64,000 bases of DNA from AP-15 sp963775875 (GCA_963775875.1 CAVZKP010000017.1:1-64000), one strand, 5' to 3'; positions 53,918 through 62,030 are shown, counted from the first letter of the stretch. Numbers and translations: made by a program. Notes: generated by a model from the sequence alone, not told the origin.

Positions 53918-54277
53918 ATGTCGACGCCGATCAGAGCCGCCATCCTGTTTGCCACCCTCATCGCCTGCCTGCCGGCTCAGGCGCAGTATTTGCTGGGGCT
54001 CGAGACTAACATCGAGTTGACAAAGCAGGATCTCGCCATCATCCGTCACACGGTGCACGAACAGGTGCACGGCAAGCCGGTCGGCACTACCGCGAAGTGG
54101 AACAATCCAGAATCGCAGAATTCCGGCAAGATCACACTCCTCAAGAAATTCACGCAATCCGGCCAGCAATGCGAAACCCTCGACTACCGGTTGACAGGGA
54201 TGCGCGAGACAACCGGGCCGGAGCACTATACTCTCAGCAGCTGCCTGCAGCCTGACGGGCACTGGCGGTTGATATAA
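53918..54277 (+). CDS. exported 17-kDa-surface-antigen-like protein
   Basis: A 119-residue protein with signal peptide (IRAAILFATLIACLPAQAQ). The mature part (GTTAKWNNPESQNSGKITLL, then QQCETLDYRL and SSCLQPDGHWRLI) has the two cysteines and the layout of the RT0821/17-kDa surface-antigen C-terminal domain. Likely periplasmic or outer-membrane-associated. An FNR-like box 62 bp upstream suggests membership in the local low-oxygen group. Confidence 0.72.
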   Translation: MSTPIRAAILFATLIACLPAQAQYLLGLETNIELTKQDLAIIRHTVHEQVHGKPVGTTAKWNNPESQNSGKITLLKKFTQSGQQCETLDYRLTGMRETTGPEHYTLSSCLQPDGHWRLI

Positions 54278-54416
54278 TCGACAGATAAGCGACCCATCGA
54301 CCTCAAGCGTGGCACCGGCGGGATGTTCGATGTCGGCACGGCGGGGGAAGGCCCTGTAGGATCGATGGTGGAAATGCAGTAAGGTGGCCGGAGTGACCGC
54401 CGACGAGGAATCTTGG

Positions 54417-54587
54417 CTACTGGCAGGATGCTGCCTGCCGCGAGACCACGGCGTTCGCTTCCCGGATCGCGCGGCCTTCATCGCCGGTTCGCTCCAGGCA
54501 TTCATTGGCGACTTTCGCCCAAAGCTCCTTTAGCGCCCACGTTGTCGCCTTGTGCGTATGCCTTTCGGCGTCGTCCGGCGTCCACGG
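54417..54587 (-). CDS. conserved small protein (MPWTPDDAERH type)
   Basis: A 56-residue protein starting PWTPDDAERHTHKATTWALK, then ELWAKVANECLERTGDEGRA and IREANAVVSRQ. I recall similar short proteins with MPW..DA.RHT.KA..... W..VAN..L and AIR.ANA.V in many proteobacteria; function unknown. No strong ribosome site, and a GTG or ATG seven codons upstream (54608) is possible. The flanking stretches 54278-54416 and 54588-54869 show no other gene. Confidence 0.6.
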   Translation of the reverse strand, partial: PWTPDDAERHTHKATTWALKELWAKVANECLERTGDEGRAIREANAVVSRQAASCQ

Positions 54588-54869
54588 CATTTTTAGTGGA
54601 TACCACAAATGCTGGCATTTCGCTATTTTGAGGAACAGGTGTTGCGAAAGCGCCCTTACATTCGGCGTGAATGGTCAGTGCCTGCCCCAAAAATTTGCAC
54701 AGCCTGATCGCCCGCAGCGGAGGACGGCCCTCGCACGCCACAACGGCCGCTCGGTCTTGGCGGCGGGAACTGCTCTTGATACCCCTTCTCGGACCTTGCC
54801 CGTGTCTGGTGACGATGAAGCAACTTGGTGGGCTGCTGTACAGGGTTCAGTTGGCGCGGTCGTCGCGAT

Positions 54870-55334
54870 TTAGAGCTCCGGCACAACAGCGGCCTTCATG
54901 TCCTTGATAAGCCAGCGACCTTTGACGCGGATCAAAGTATCGTCGGAATTCGTATGCACGGCAATCTTGTTTGCTACTTTATCGACGTAAAGGCATTCGA
55001 AATACAGGTGAGCAGTGTCGCCCCGCACATCGTATTTGATACGGAACGCAGGGGTGTAAGCGACCCATTGGTTTTGTGGTTGAAAAGTCCCCGCTGCTTG
55101 CCAAAACGCCCTGATCTGTTCTTTCCCTGTATAAGTCTTACCACCGGCCGTGATTGTAGCGTCGTCGCTGAAGAGAGACAGCATCAGGTTCAAGTTTTTT
55201 GTGGTTCCGGCTTCGTGGAACGCGATCTCGATCTTGTGAATTGCCATAAAGTCTTCGGCATTTTCTTCAGTATCCGCGATTGCAACACGGACGATGCCGA
55301 AGGCCAAGAGGCAAGAGAGGACAAGCGCACGCAT
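54870..55334 (-). CDS. exported SnoaL/NTF2-like protein
   Basis: A 154-residue protein with signal peptide (RALVLSCLLAFGIVRVAIAD). The SnoaL-like fold is shown by IHKIEIAFHEAGTTKNLNLM, LSLFSDDATITAGGKTYTGK, EQIRAFWQA and LIRVKGRWLIKDMKA. GGAGG lies about 10 bases before ATG 55334. These proteins are pocket-forming stress or enzyme-like domains. Substrate unknown. Confidence 0.78.
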   Translation of the reverse strand: MRALVLSCLLAFGIVRVAIADTEENAEDFMAIHKIEIAFHEAGTTKNLNLMLSLFSDDATITAGGKTYTGKEQIRAFWQAAGTFQPQNQWVAYTPAFRIKYDVRGDTAHLYFECLYVDKVANKIAVHTNSDDTLIRVKGRWLIKDMKAAVVPEL

Positions 55335-55510
55335 CTTCGTAGCCTCCATTACACGGTCCGACAGGCCGGCTGGCGCGCCGTTAACGGCCGGCCACCGGCT
55401 GCGGGTCACCGAATTGACGACCATGCTAGTTTCCCTATGCTGAGCCTTCGCGTAACGAAGGGATCACGAACGAAAAACGAAAAAGCGGCGAAATCGGCGT
55501 GAGGATTCCA

Positions 55511-55948
55511 ATGCCTCAGCTGACCTCGGGGGGCGGGATGGTCGGCACGTTTCCGGAAACAATCTGCTTTGAACAGTTTACGATCGATCTGCGGCGCGAA
55601 TGCCTACGTCGAGGGGCGGAGGAAGCACCGTTAAGGCCAAAAAGTTTTGCCGTCCTCTGTCTTCTGGCGAGAAATTCCGGCCGACTGATTCCCAAAAGCG
55701 AGTTTTTTGCCACTCTGTGGTCTGGATCGGCTGTAACCGACGACGTCCTGGTTCAATGCATCTGCGACATCCGTCGCGCGCTGCACGATGACACCCAACA
55801 GCTGATCAAGACCGTGCCGCGCCGCGGATATCTATTCGACGCCGCAATTTTGCGCCAAGAACCGCGGGGAGCCGCCGAGGTGAATGCTTCGCGCGACACC
55901 GATACAACACCCGCAAACCCCCGATCGCTCGCGGCCGACCTCCGTTGA
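55511..55948 (+). CDS. winged-helix DNA-binding protein (N-terminal part of a CadC-like regulator)
   Basis: A 145-residue frame with an OmpR/CadC-type winged helix: FEQFTIDLRRECLRRGAEEA, PLRPKSFAVLCLLARNSGRL, IPKSEFFATLWSGSAVTDDV and QLIKTVPRRGYLFDA. It stops in a linker at 55948. In the usual architecture this domain is fused to the adenylate-cyclase-associated and TPR region, which here begins in an overlapping frame at 55884. The split is therefore probably a frameshift in the linker near 55890-55945. Confidence 0.75.
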   Translation: MPQLTSGGGMVGTFPETICFEQFTIDLRRECLRRGAEEAPLRPKSFAVLCLLARNSGRLIPKSEFFATLWSGSAVTDDVLVQCICDIRRALHDDTQQLIKTVPRRGYLFDAAILRQEPRGAAEVNASRDTDTTPANPRSLAADLR

Positions 55949-57188
55949 CCCGTTGCTCGCCCGCCTCGACGAGGAATTCGCGCGTCGTCTGGCGATTGCC
56001 GTGTTGCCGCTCGCCAATCTCACTGGCGACGCAGAATATGAATATGTGGCTGACGCGCTGACGGAGAATCTGATTACCGATCTGTCTCGCATCCGCGACA
56101 GCATGGTGATCACCCCGAATTCGGTCTTTGGTTACAAAGGCAAATCGGTTCCGATGAGCCAGGTCGCTGGCGATCTGGGCGTGCAGTATGTCCTAACGGG
56201 CAGCTTGCAGGGATCCAGGCCGCAGCTCCGGGTCAGCGTGCAACTCGCGGAAGCGAAAACCGGGGCGAACCTCTGGGCCGAGCGCTTTGATTGCGAGGGA
56301 CCGGATATCTGGTCTTGGCAGGATCAGGTGACGCGCCGCATTGCCGGGACGCTGAAACTCGGTTTGGTCGAGCTCGCCAGCCGCAAGGGGCTCCTCGAAA
56401 GACCGGAGCATCCGGACGCGATCGACCTCACGATGCGAGGACTGGTGTTGTTCAGCCGATTTGCCGGGCGGGCCGATGTCGTCAAGGCCCGCGCTCTGTT
56501 CGAGAGTGCGCTGCGGCTGGACCCATTATCAGTCCAGGCATTGGTTGGCTTCGCCGGTACCCATGTACTCGACTTGATGCTCTTGTGGGCCGACGATCCG
56601 GTCGGGCAGATACACGCAGCCGATGCGGCGATCGCCCGCGCGCTGGAAATTGATCCGCAACGCGCCGAGGTTCGGTACACCAAGGGAAACTTGCTGATGT
56701 TGCATGGCGAGCACGCGCCAGCAATCGACGAATATAGATTAGCAATTGATCTCAATCCGAGTTTCTCGCACGCCTATTCGCGTATCGGCCTCGCCAAGCT
56801 GGAGCTCGGCGAACCGGTCGCTGCGTTCGAACCAGTGCTGAAAGCCCTGCGGCTCAGCCCGCGGGAGTTCCGGACAAGCCTCTGTCATCTGTATCTCGGC
56901 ATCGCTGCCTTTCATCTCGAACGCGATGACGAAGCCACGGAATGGTTCCTCAAGGCAATCGCCACCGATTCTCGATACGGTTTACCTCACGCTTGGCTTG
57001 CAGCCATTTACGCGCTGGCGGACAGCGTTTCCGATGCCCGAGCCGAACTCGCAGAATTCAACCGACTCACTCCCGGCCATACGGTCGCGACCTTGAGAGC
57101 GCGCGAGCGAACAAAGAATCCCACATTCCGGACGCAGCGTGAGCGATTTTATCGGGGGCTTGTTACGGCTGGTCTAGCCCGGCGTTAG
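55884..57188 (+). CDS. TPR-containing C-terminal part of a CadC-like regulator
   Basis: A 434-residue frame. It opens with LAIAVLPLANLTGDAEYEYV, ADALTENLITDLSRIRDSMV and LGVQYVLTGSLQGSRPQLRV, the beta-rich region normally found behind the winged helix in these regulators. It is followed by several TPR units (KARALFESALRLDPLSVQAL, ALEIDPQRAEVRYTKGNLLM, AIDLNPSFSHAYSRIGLAKL). No transmembrane segment is seen. It overlaps the winged-helix frame by 65 bp. It may be translated only as a fusion if the frame is intact in the organism. Confidence 0.75.
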   Translation: MLRATPIQHPQTPDRSRPTSVDPLLARLDEEFARRLAIAVLPLANLTGDAEYEYVADALTENLITDLSRIRDSMVITPNSVFGYKGKSVPMSQVAGDLGVQYVLTGSLQGSRPQLRVSVQLAEAKTGANLWAERFDCEGPDIWSWQDQVTRRIAGTLKLGLVELASRKGLLERPEHPDAIDLTMRGLVLFSRFAGRADVVKARALFESALRLDPLSVQALVGFAGTHVLDLMLLWADDPVGQIHAADAAIARALEIDPQRAEVRYTKGNLLMLHGEHAPAIDEYRLAIDLNPSFSHAYSRIGLAKLELGEPVAAFEPVLKALRLSPREFRTSLCHLYLGIAAFHLERDDEATEWFLKAIATDSRYGLPHAWLAAIYALADSVSDARAELAEFNRLTPGHTVATLRARERTKNPTFRTQRERFYRGLVTAGLARR

Positions 57189-57439
57189 CCAGCACCTCAG
57201 CGGCCTTCTGGTTCGGCGGCGTCGCGGCGAATTTCCGGAATCGGCGCATTCTCGGCGTTGCCGCGCGTTCCGGCGAAGGCCCGTTGACGATCTGAGTTAC
57301 CGACCTTGGCCCTCGTTCGCCACCGGCTTTTGGGTCAGGCGCTCAGACAGTTGGAAAACGGCGCGCGGCTGGTCATTGTATGCTTCAGTGCGCCACACGG
57401 CGGCTGACGGCTCAGCTCGATGCACAGGAGACCACATCC

Positions 57440-59115
57440 ATGACGATCGATGTCGCGACCGGCATTGTCCGCATTCTCAAGCAAGAGGGTGTGGGTTGGG
57501 TTTCGACCTTCCCGGTCTGCCGGGTCAACAACGCGCTCGGCCGCGAAGGGGTGCCGATGCTGATGATGCGCGACGACCGCTACGCCGTCGCGGTCGCCGA
57601 CGCGTTCTCGCGCATCACCGCCGGCACACGGATCGGGGTGTGCACCTTCCAAGGGGGCGTCAATGCCGCCGGCATGCAATACGCCTATGCCGGGATGGCG
57701 CAGGCCTATGAGGATGGCTCGCCGGTTCTGTGCATCACCGATGGCGTGCCGGCCGGCGCCTCGGGCAACAGCCAGTACGATGTCGCATCGGCGATGAAGA
57801 CCGTGTCGAAATGGTTCGGCTATCTCGACAAGCCCGAGCGCACGCCCGAGCTGATGCGCCGCGCCTTCACCATGCTGCGCAGCGGCCGGCCGGGCCCGGT
57901 GATCCTGGCCATTCCCAACGCCACGGCGACATACGACGAGACCGCCGATCCCTACCATCCGGTGAAGGGCTGGAAATCGGCGCCGGACCCGGCGGATGTG
58001 CGCGCCGCCATCGACCAGCTCCTGCGAGCCCGTAACCCGCTGATCTACGCCGGCGAGGGGGTCATCTACGCCGGCGCCTCGGAAGAGCTGAAAGCGCTGG
58101 CCGAGCTGGTGAATGTGCCGGTGATCACGACCCTCAAGGCGAAAGGGGCGTTTCCGGAGGACCATCCGCTGTTTGTCGGCGTGCGCGGCGATCAGGTGGC
58201 GCACTACCTGAACCAAAGCGACACCATCCTCGCCATCGGCTCGAGCCTGTCGCCGGGCCGCTTCAGCCACGGCATTCCCGATCCGGCGAAGAAGACCATC
58301 ATCCACTGCAACGTCGACGAATTGCACATCAACAAGATGTATCCGACGGCGCATGCGGTGATCGGCGATGCGCGCCTGACCTTGCAGGCGCTATGCCGGG
58401 AAGTGTCCGACCGCAATTCCGGCGCCCGGCGGCGCCGGACGGAATGCGGGTGATGTGGCGGCGGAAGTGAGGGCGGCGCGCGACACCGCACTCGCCCGGT
58501 ACCGGCAGGTCATGAACTCCGACGAGACGCCGATCAACCCCTATCGGGTGTATGGCGATCTGATGCAGGTGCTGGATCTGAAGAATTCGTTCGTGACGCA
58601 CGAAAGCGGCAACACGCGCGACCAGCTGATCGACCGTCTTCGACACCTTGATCCCGCGCGGCTTCCTCGGCTGGGGCAATGTCTCGACGCTCGGCTTCAG
58701 CCTGGCGGCCGCGATCGCCGCCAAGAAGGCGTTTCCGGAAAGGGCATCGGTGGCGGTGACCGGCGAGGCGGGCCTCGGCTACATGCTCGGCAACCTCGAG
58801 GTTCTGCTGCGCGAGAAACTCGGGGTCACGGTCGTGCACATCAGCAATGGCGGCTTTGCCGGCTATGGACCGGGCTTCTGGGGGCCGGGACACGACCCCT
58901 TCACCCACCGGGTGCTGGGGCCCGACGAGGTCGATATGTCGAAGGTGATCGGCGCGCTCGGCTTTCACACCGAGCGGGTCAGCGAGCCGGCCGAGATCAT
59001 CCCGGCGCTGCGGCGGGCATTCGAAATCAATAATTCGGGTCGCCCGGCCTATCTCGAATTCATCTGCTGCCAGTACCCGGTCTACGGCCAGTGGGTCGGC
59101 CGGGGCGAGGGGTGA
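57440..59115 (+). pseudogene. TPP-dependent acetolactate-synthase-like enzyme, two frameshifts
   Basis: The start at 57440 leads to the TPP-enzyme N-domain: ILKQEGVGWVSTFPVCRVNN, MRDDRYAVAVADAFSRITAG (usual Glu replaced by Asp or nearby residues) and CTFQGGVNAAGMQYAYAGMA. The central domain follows (NPLIYAGEGVIYAGASEELK). Frame breaks near 58426 (extra C in GCCC) and 58632 (extra G) split off the C-domain, which holds WGNVSTLGFSLAAAIAAKKA, VAVTGEAGLGYMLGNLEVLL and ISNGGFAG (TPP motif GE-G-x-N). Corrected length is about 557 residues. It probably decarboxylates a 2-oxo acid. It lies upstream of a DUF35/thiolase module. Confidence 0.78.
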
Positions 59116-59130
59116 CACGGGATGCAATTG

Positions 59131-59208
59131 GGGTCCCTGCGCAGGCAGGGACCCATTTCGCCAGCGATCGAGCGGTCGCACGATGGGTCCCTGCCTCCGC
59201 AGGGACCC
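59131..59208. repeat. hairpin pair (BIME-like), family 1, copy A
   Basis: Two hairpins, GGGTCCCTGCGCAGGCAGGG + ACCC (59131-59154) and GGGTCCCTGCCTCCGCAGGG + ACCC (59185-59208), separated by a 30-bp spacer ATTTCGCCAGCGATCGAGCG + GTCGCACGAT. The same pair with the same spacer recurs at 59816-59893. Confidence 0.85.
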
Positions 59209-59271
59209 GGTGACGAGGAAAACCCACTGTTTCGGCAGGTGATGTAATACCAGCGAATCACCGCAAATCTC

Positions 59272-59295
59272 GGGTCCCTGCGCAGGCAGGGACCC
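59272..59295. repeat. hairpin, family 1, 17 nt upstream of the GIY-YIG gene
   Basis: GGGTCCCTGCGCAGGCAGGG + ACCC, identical to the first hairpin of 59131-59208. It ends 17 nt before the ATG of the GIY-YIG gene. Confidence 0.85.
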
Positions 59296-59312
59296 ATGTT
59301 CCGGTCCGCACG

Positions 59313-59597
59313 ATGCCGTTCGTCTATCTGCTCGCCGCTAAACCGTATGGGACTCTCTACGTCGGTTCGACCTTCGAACTCGCGCGCCGCGTTTGGCAGC
59401 ACAAAACACGCGCCATCCCCGGCTTTACCGCCAAATACGGCGTGGACCGTCTCGTGTGGTTCGAAACCCATGAACGCCTTGAGACGGCACTGGTCCGGGA
59501 ACGGCAAATCAAGAAGTGGAAGCGTGACTGGAAAATCAATCTGATTGAACGCGAAAACCCGCAATGGGCCGATCTTTACCCATCCCTGTCGCCGTAG
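59313..59597 (+). CDS. GIY-YIG endonuclease (YhbQ/UPF0213-like), hairpin-bracketed
   Basis: A 94-residue single-domain nuclease. VYLLAAKPYGTLYVGSTFEL is the GIY-YIG core with the Y and the Arg of ARRVWQHK. LETALVREKQ-type sequence (ALVRERQIKKWKRDWKI) supplies the catalytic Glu region. The end (LIERENPQWADLY) is typical of this subgroup. It lies between hairpins at 59272-59295 and 59613-59672, 17 and 16 nt from its start and stop. This resembles the bracketing of RAYT transposases by REP sequences and suggests that the nuclease mobilises the repeat. Confidence 0.88.
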   Translation: MPFVYLLAAKPYGTLYVGSTFELARRVWQHKTRAIPGFTAKYGVDRLVWFETHERLETALVRERQIKKWKRDWKINLIERENPQWADLYPSLSP

Positions 59598-59612
59598 TGC
59601 GGCGGACGACAT

Positions 59613-59672
59613 GGGTCCCTGCCGGAGTTTATCCTCGGGCCGGCCGCAGGCCGGACCCGTGGGCAGGGACCC
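59613..59672. repeat. large hairpin, family 1, downstream of the GIY-YIG gene
   Basis: GGGTCCCTGCC (59613-59623) pairs with GGGCAGGGACCC (59661-59672) around a second GC-rich palindrome (CGGGCCGGCCGCAGGCCGG). The outer arms match the family-1 hairpins on the other side of the nuclease gene. Confidence 0.75.
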
Positions 59673-59735
59673 GATAAAGCGGAGTGCCGTTGCAGCAAAG
59701 CGTCAGGAGTTGCTAAAATTCGCCAAGTGCCAGGT

Positions 59736-59786
59736 CCCGATAAATGTCAGGCTGGGAGGACACGATGCCGAAGCTGATCCCGTCGC
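59736..59786 (+). repeat. displaced copy of the DUF35 gene start
   Basis: CCCGATAAATGTCAGGCTGG, then GAGGACACG, ATGCCGAAGCTGATCCC and GTCGC. It repeats 59891-59942, where the same ribosome site, ATG and first codons begin the intact DUF35 gene. In this copy one C is missing in the CCC run and a hairpin pair follows, so the frame ends after 48 codons in repeat sequence. Confidence 0.7.
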
Positions 59787-59815
59787 GATGCCATGATGCG
59801 GGCGGAAGCAAATCG

Positions 59816-59893
59816 GGGTTCCTGCGCAGGCAGGAACCCATTTCGCCGGCGACCGAACAGTTGCACGATGGGTCCCTGCCTTCGCAGGGACCC
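59816..59893. repeat. hairpin pair (BIME-like), family 1, copy B
   Basis: GGGTTCCTGCGCAGGCAGGA + ACCC (59816-59839) with compensating changes that keep the stem, and GGGTCCCTGCCTTCGCAGGG + ACCC (59870-59893). The spacer matches that of 59131-59208. It sits between the two copies of the DUF35 gene start. Confidence 0.85.
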
Positions 59894-59918
59894 GATAACA
59901 TCAGGTTCTGAGGAAACG

Positions 59919-60330
59919 ATGCCGAAGCTGATCCCCGTCGCCGACGCTTTGAGCAAGCCCTTCTGGGACGCCGTCAATCAAAAGCGGCTCGTCCTGCAGC
60001 ACTGCGCTCCATGCGACCGGCTGCAATACCCGCCGCAGCAGGCCTGCCAGGTGTGCAACTCGGCCGCCGGCCTGACCTGGAAGGAGGTCGATGGCAGAGG
60101 CCATATCGCGACCTACCATCGTGATCGAGGATGGCCGCCTCAACCGGCGCATGCCCGATCAGCCCTATAATTTGGCAATGGTGACCTTGGACGCGGACCC
60201 GCGGGTCAATTTCTATTCCAATCTCCCGGGCACCCCGCCCTACCAGGCGCCAGTAGGCGCCGCCGTCGCGGTGACTTTCGAGGAGGTGGCCCCAGGCCAG
60301 CTGATCCACGAGTGGCGGGTCGTCGCGTAG
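59919..60330 (+). pseudogene. DUF35 zinc-ribbon/OB-fold protein (second module), single frameshift
   Basis: Starts PKLIPVADALSKPFWDAVNQ. The zinc ribbon is C29-x2-C32 and C43-x2-C46 (HCAPCDRLQYPPQQACQVC). The OB-fold is interrupted near 60113, where the expected GHIATYTIVIEDGRLNRRMP is split over two frames. The remainder (PDQPYNLAMVTLDADPRVNF to HEWRVVA) reaches a stop at 60330. Corrected length is about 136 residues. Its thiolase-like partner lies 1.7 kb downstream (62031), displaced by two nuclease genes. AGGAAA gives a weak ribosome site. Confidence 0.8.
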
Positions 60331-60431
60331 GATGATCCCCCTGAGTTGTAGCGGCCCTCCTCCCTCTCCTCGCGCTTGGGGGCAGCTTGGCGATTGACGC
60401 ATACGGCGAATCAGCCCAATCAATTTCTTCC

Positions 60432-61178
60432 ATGGATAAGCAACAAATCCTAGGCGAGATCAGGCGCACTACACGGGAGAATGGTGGGGTGCCTCTCGGG
60501 CGCGATCGCTTCGCGCAGGAAACGGGGATAAAGTATCAGGATTGGATCGGCAAAATTTGGGCACGATGGGGTGATGCGCTCAAAGAGGCCGGTTTCGAGC
60601 CTAACAAGTTACAAACCGCATACGACGATGATTACCTGATCGAAAAATTCATCGGTTTGGCCCGCGAACTTGATCGTTTTCCTGTGTATGCCGAAATTCG
60701 GATGAAGGGTCTGAACGACGCCGGCTTTCCTGCACATAACACGTTTGCACGTTTAGGAACCAAATCCCAACTGGCGGCAAAAATTCTTGCTTACTGTGAG
60801 CAGAGGTCGGGCTACGAGGACATCGCGGCTTTGTGCGCGCCAATCATCGCGGGCCGACCGTTTCACGCGAATGATGATCCGGCCCCCGTCGATGATCCTT
60901 CAGCGACGAAATCGGGTTTCGTATATATGGCCCTCCTGAAACTCGGGCGAGAGAAACGCTACAAGGTCGGAAAGGCCGTTCTCGTCGAGCGCCGCACGGA
61001 TCAGATATCGTTACAGCTTCCCGAGGACTTGGAATTGGTTCATGCGATCAGAACCGACGACGCCTATGGGATTGAGAGCTACTGGCATAAGCGCTTTGCT
61101 GCGAAGAACACCCGGGGCGAATGGTTTTCCTTATCACGGGAAGAGATACAGGCATTCAAACGACGGAAATTTATGTAG
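60432..61178 (+). CDS. GIY-YIG/T5orf172-domain protein with homing-endonuclease-associated repeats
   Basis: A 248-residue protein. The N-terminal half has two HNH-associated-type repeats: RRTTRENGGVPLGRDRFAQE with IWARWGDALKEAGFEPNKLQ, and a second around ELDRFPVYAEIRMKGLNDAG. The C-terminal half is a T5orf172/MUG113-like GIY-YIG-superfamily domain: GFVYMALLKLGREKRYKVGK, ERRTDQISLQLPEDLELVHA, then GIESYWHKRFAAKNTRGEWF. ATG 60432 is chosen; no ribosome site is obvious. Lower GC than its neighbours suggests transfer. It is the third nuclease-like gene inserted in this operon. Confidence 0.75.
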   Translation: MDKQQILGEIRRTTRENGGVPLGRDRFAQETGIKYQDWIGKIWARWGDALKEAGFEPNKLQTAYDDDYLIEKFIGLARELDRFPVYAEIRMKGLNDAGFPAHNTFARLGTKSQLAAKILAYCEQRSGYEDIAALCAPIIAGRPFHANDDPAPVDDPSATKSGFVYMALLKLGREKRYKVGKAVLVERRTDQISLQLPEDLELVHAIRTDDAYGIESYWHKRFAAKNTRGEWFSLSREEIQAFKRRKFM

Positions 61179-61242
61179 TGCCGCGGGGTCGCGGGTTAGC
61201 ATACGATTGGGAGAGGCTGCCATACCTGCACTGCCAGAGCAT

Positions 61243-61375
61243 AGAGGAAAGGGGGAGCCATGACCGCGTCGGCGGGGTATCAGTGGCGGCGAGACAAGGA
61301 CGGGCTCGGCGTATGGGAGCACCGCGGCAAGGTCGCGGTGGCGGGGGTCGGACATTCGCCGGTCGACCGTCGCTG
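61243..61375 (+). pseudogene. displaced 5' copy of the thiolase-like gene
   Basis: From ATG 61260 the sequence encodes the first 38 residues of the gene at 62031 (TASAGYQWRRDKDGLGVWEH, RGKVAVAGVGHSPVDRR), then runs into hairpin DNA and stops at 61445. About 17 bp of the leader with its ribosome site is also duplicated. The 116 bp from ATG differ from the downstream copy at about four positions. All are third-codon, synonymous changes (TCG/TCA, GCG/GCC, GCG/GCT, GGG/GGT). Confidence 0.85.
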
Positions 61376-61379
61376 CAAG

Positions 61380-61402
61380 CCCTCCCCCTCGATGGGGGAG
61401 GG
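61380..61402. repeat. hairpin, family 2, copy 1
   Basis: CCCTCCCCCTCGATGGGGGA + GGG, followed by TTGGGAGGGGGTGA, which is shared with copy 2. Begins 4 bp after the end of the displaced gene-start copy. Confidence 0.85.
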
Positions 61403-61441
61403 TTGGGAGGGGGTGACGCCTCCGGCAACACAAGCCAGGAC

Positions 61442-61840
61442 ATGAAGAAGCATCCGCCCGACGGTGCCGCGGCGCGAGCCCGCAGTTTACGGCAGAACAT
61501 GACCGAGGCGGAAATCCGGGTCTGGCAAATACTGCGCGCGCATCAATCGAACGGTTACAAGTTCCGCCGGCAGGTGCCGTTCGGCCGCTACATTGCGGAT
61601 TTTGTCTGTCATGAGGCCCGGTTGGTCGTCGAAATCGACGGCGGCCAACACGATCGCTCGTCGCCGCGGGAAATCGAGCGAAGCGATTTCCTGCAAAACC
61701 AGGGCTATCGCGTTCTGCGGTTTTGGAACAACGAGGTCCTGGCAAATCCCGACGGTGTCCATGAGACTATCGTCAGCGAGTTGGCGGCATCGCGCGCATC
61801 GCATCCGCCCCCATCAAGCAGGGCTACCGCAGTTAATTAA
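61442..61840 (+). CDS. DUF559 (Vsr-like PD-(D/E)XK) endonuclease-domain protein
   Basis: A 132-residue nuclease of the DUF559/Vsr-like group: ARARSLRQNMTEAEIRVWQI, NGYKFRRQVPFGRYIADFVC, RLVVEIDGGQHD (active-site E-x-D-G-x-x-H), and FLQNQGYRVLRFWNNEVLAN. These proteins are common in alphaproteobacteria and their role is poorly known. It is bracketed by family-2 hairpins (copy 1 ends 40 nt before the start; copy 2 begins 2 nt after the stop) and lies between two copies of the thiolase gene start. Confidence 0.88.
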   Translation: MKKHPPDGAAARARSLRQNMTEAEIRVWQILRAHQSNGYKFRRQVPFGRYIADFVCHEARLVVEIDGGQHDRSSPREIERSDFLQNQGYRVLRFWNNEVLANPDGVHETIVSELAASRASHPPPSSRATAVN

Positions 61841-61841
61841 A

Positions 61842-61877
61842 CCCTCCCCCATCGATGGGGGAGGGTTGGGAGGGGTG
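61842..61877. repeat. hairpin, family 2, copy 2
   Basis: CCCTCCCCCATCGATGGGGG + AGGG (61842-61865), followed by TTGGGAGGGGTGA as in copy 1. Starts 2 nt after the DUF559 stop codon. Confidence 0.85.
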
Positions 61878-61934
61878 ATCGTGCAGGAAGACAAACCATC
61901 CGCCGCGGCAGGCGGCGAATTCACCCCCACCCCG

Positions 61935-61990
61935 CCCTCCCCCATCAAGGGGGAGGGAGTAGACAAGCCCTCCCCCATGATGGGGGAGGG
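61935..61990. repeat. hairpins, family 2, copies 3 and 4
   Basis: CCCTCCCCCATCAAGGGGGA + GGG (61935-61957) preceded by TCACCCCCACCCCG, the inverse of the tail of copies 1 and 2, so copy 3 is inverted. Then CCCTCCCCCATGATGGGGGA + GGG (61968-61990). They end about 25 bp before the second gene-start copy. Confidence 0.8.
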
Positions 61991-62030
61991 GTTTCTCGGA
62001 CTTTGATAAACCGCAGAGAAAGGCGGAGCC

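Larger units (their letters stand above)
61376..62014 (+). mobile_element. putative DUF559-nuclease hairpin element
   Basis: The DNA between the two copies of the thiolase gene start. It holds four hairpins of one family (61380-61402, 61842-61865, 61935-61957, 61968-61990) and one nuclease gene (61442-61840). The hairpins lie 40 nt before the ATG and directly after the stop. Whether the element also includes the downstream gene-start copy (62015-62146) is a question of mechanism. No transposase was seen. Confidence 0.65.

Noticed and set aside
54922..54935. FNR-like TTGACGCGGATCAA
   Set aside because: One mismatch, and it lies inside the coding region of the SnoaL-like gene, near its 3' end, where it encodes conserved residues. 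Probably chance.
61380..61990. Possible CRISPR-like array (four similar palindromes)
   Set aside because: Spacing is irregular, one unit is inverted, a gene lies between units and no cas genes are present. Better explained as a hairpin family.
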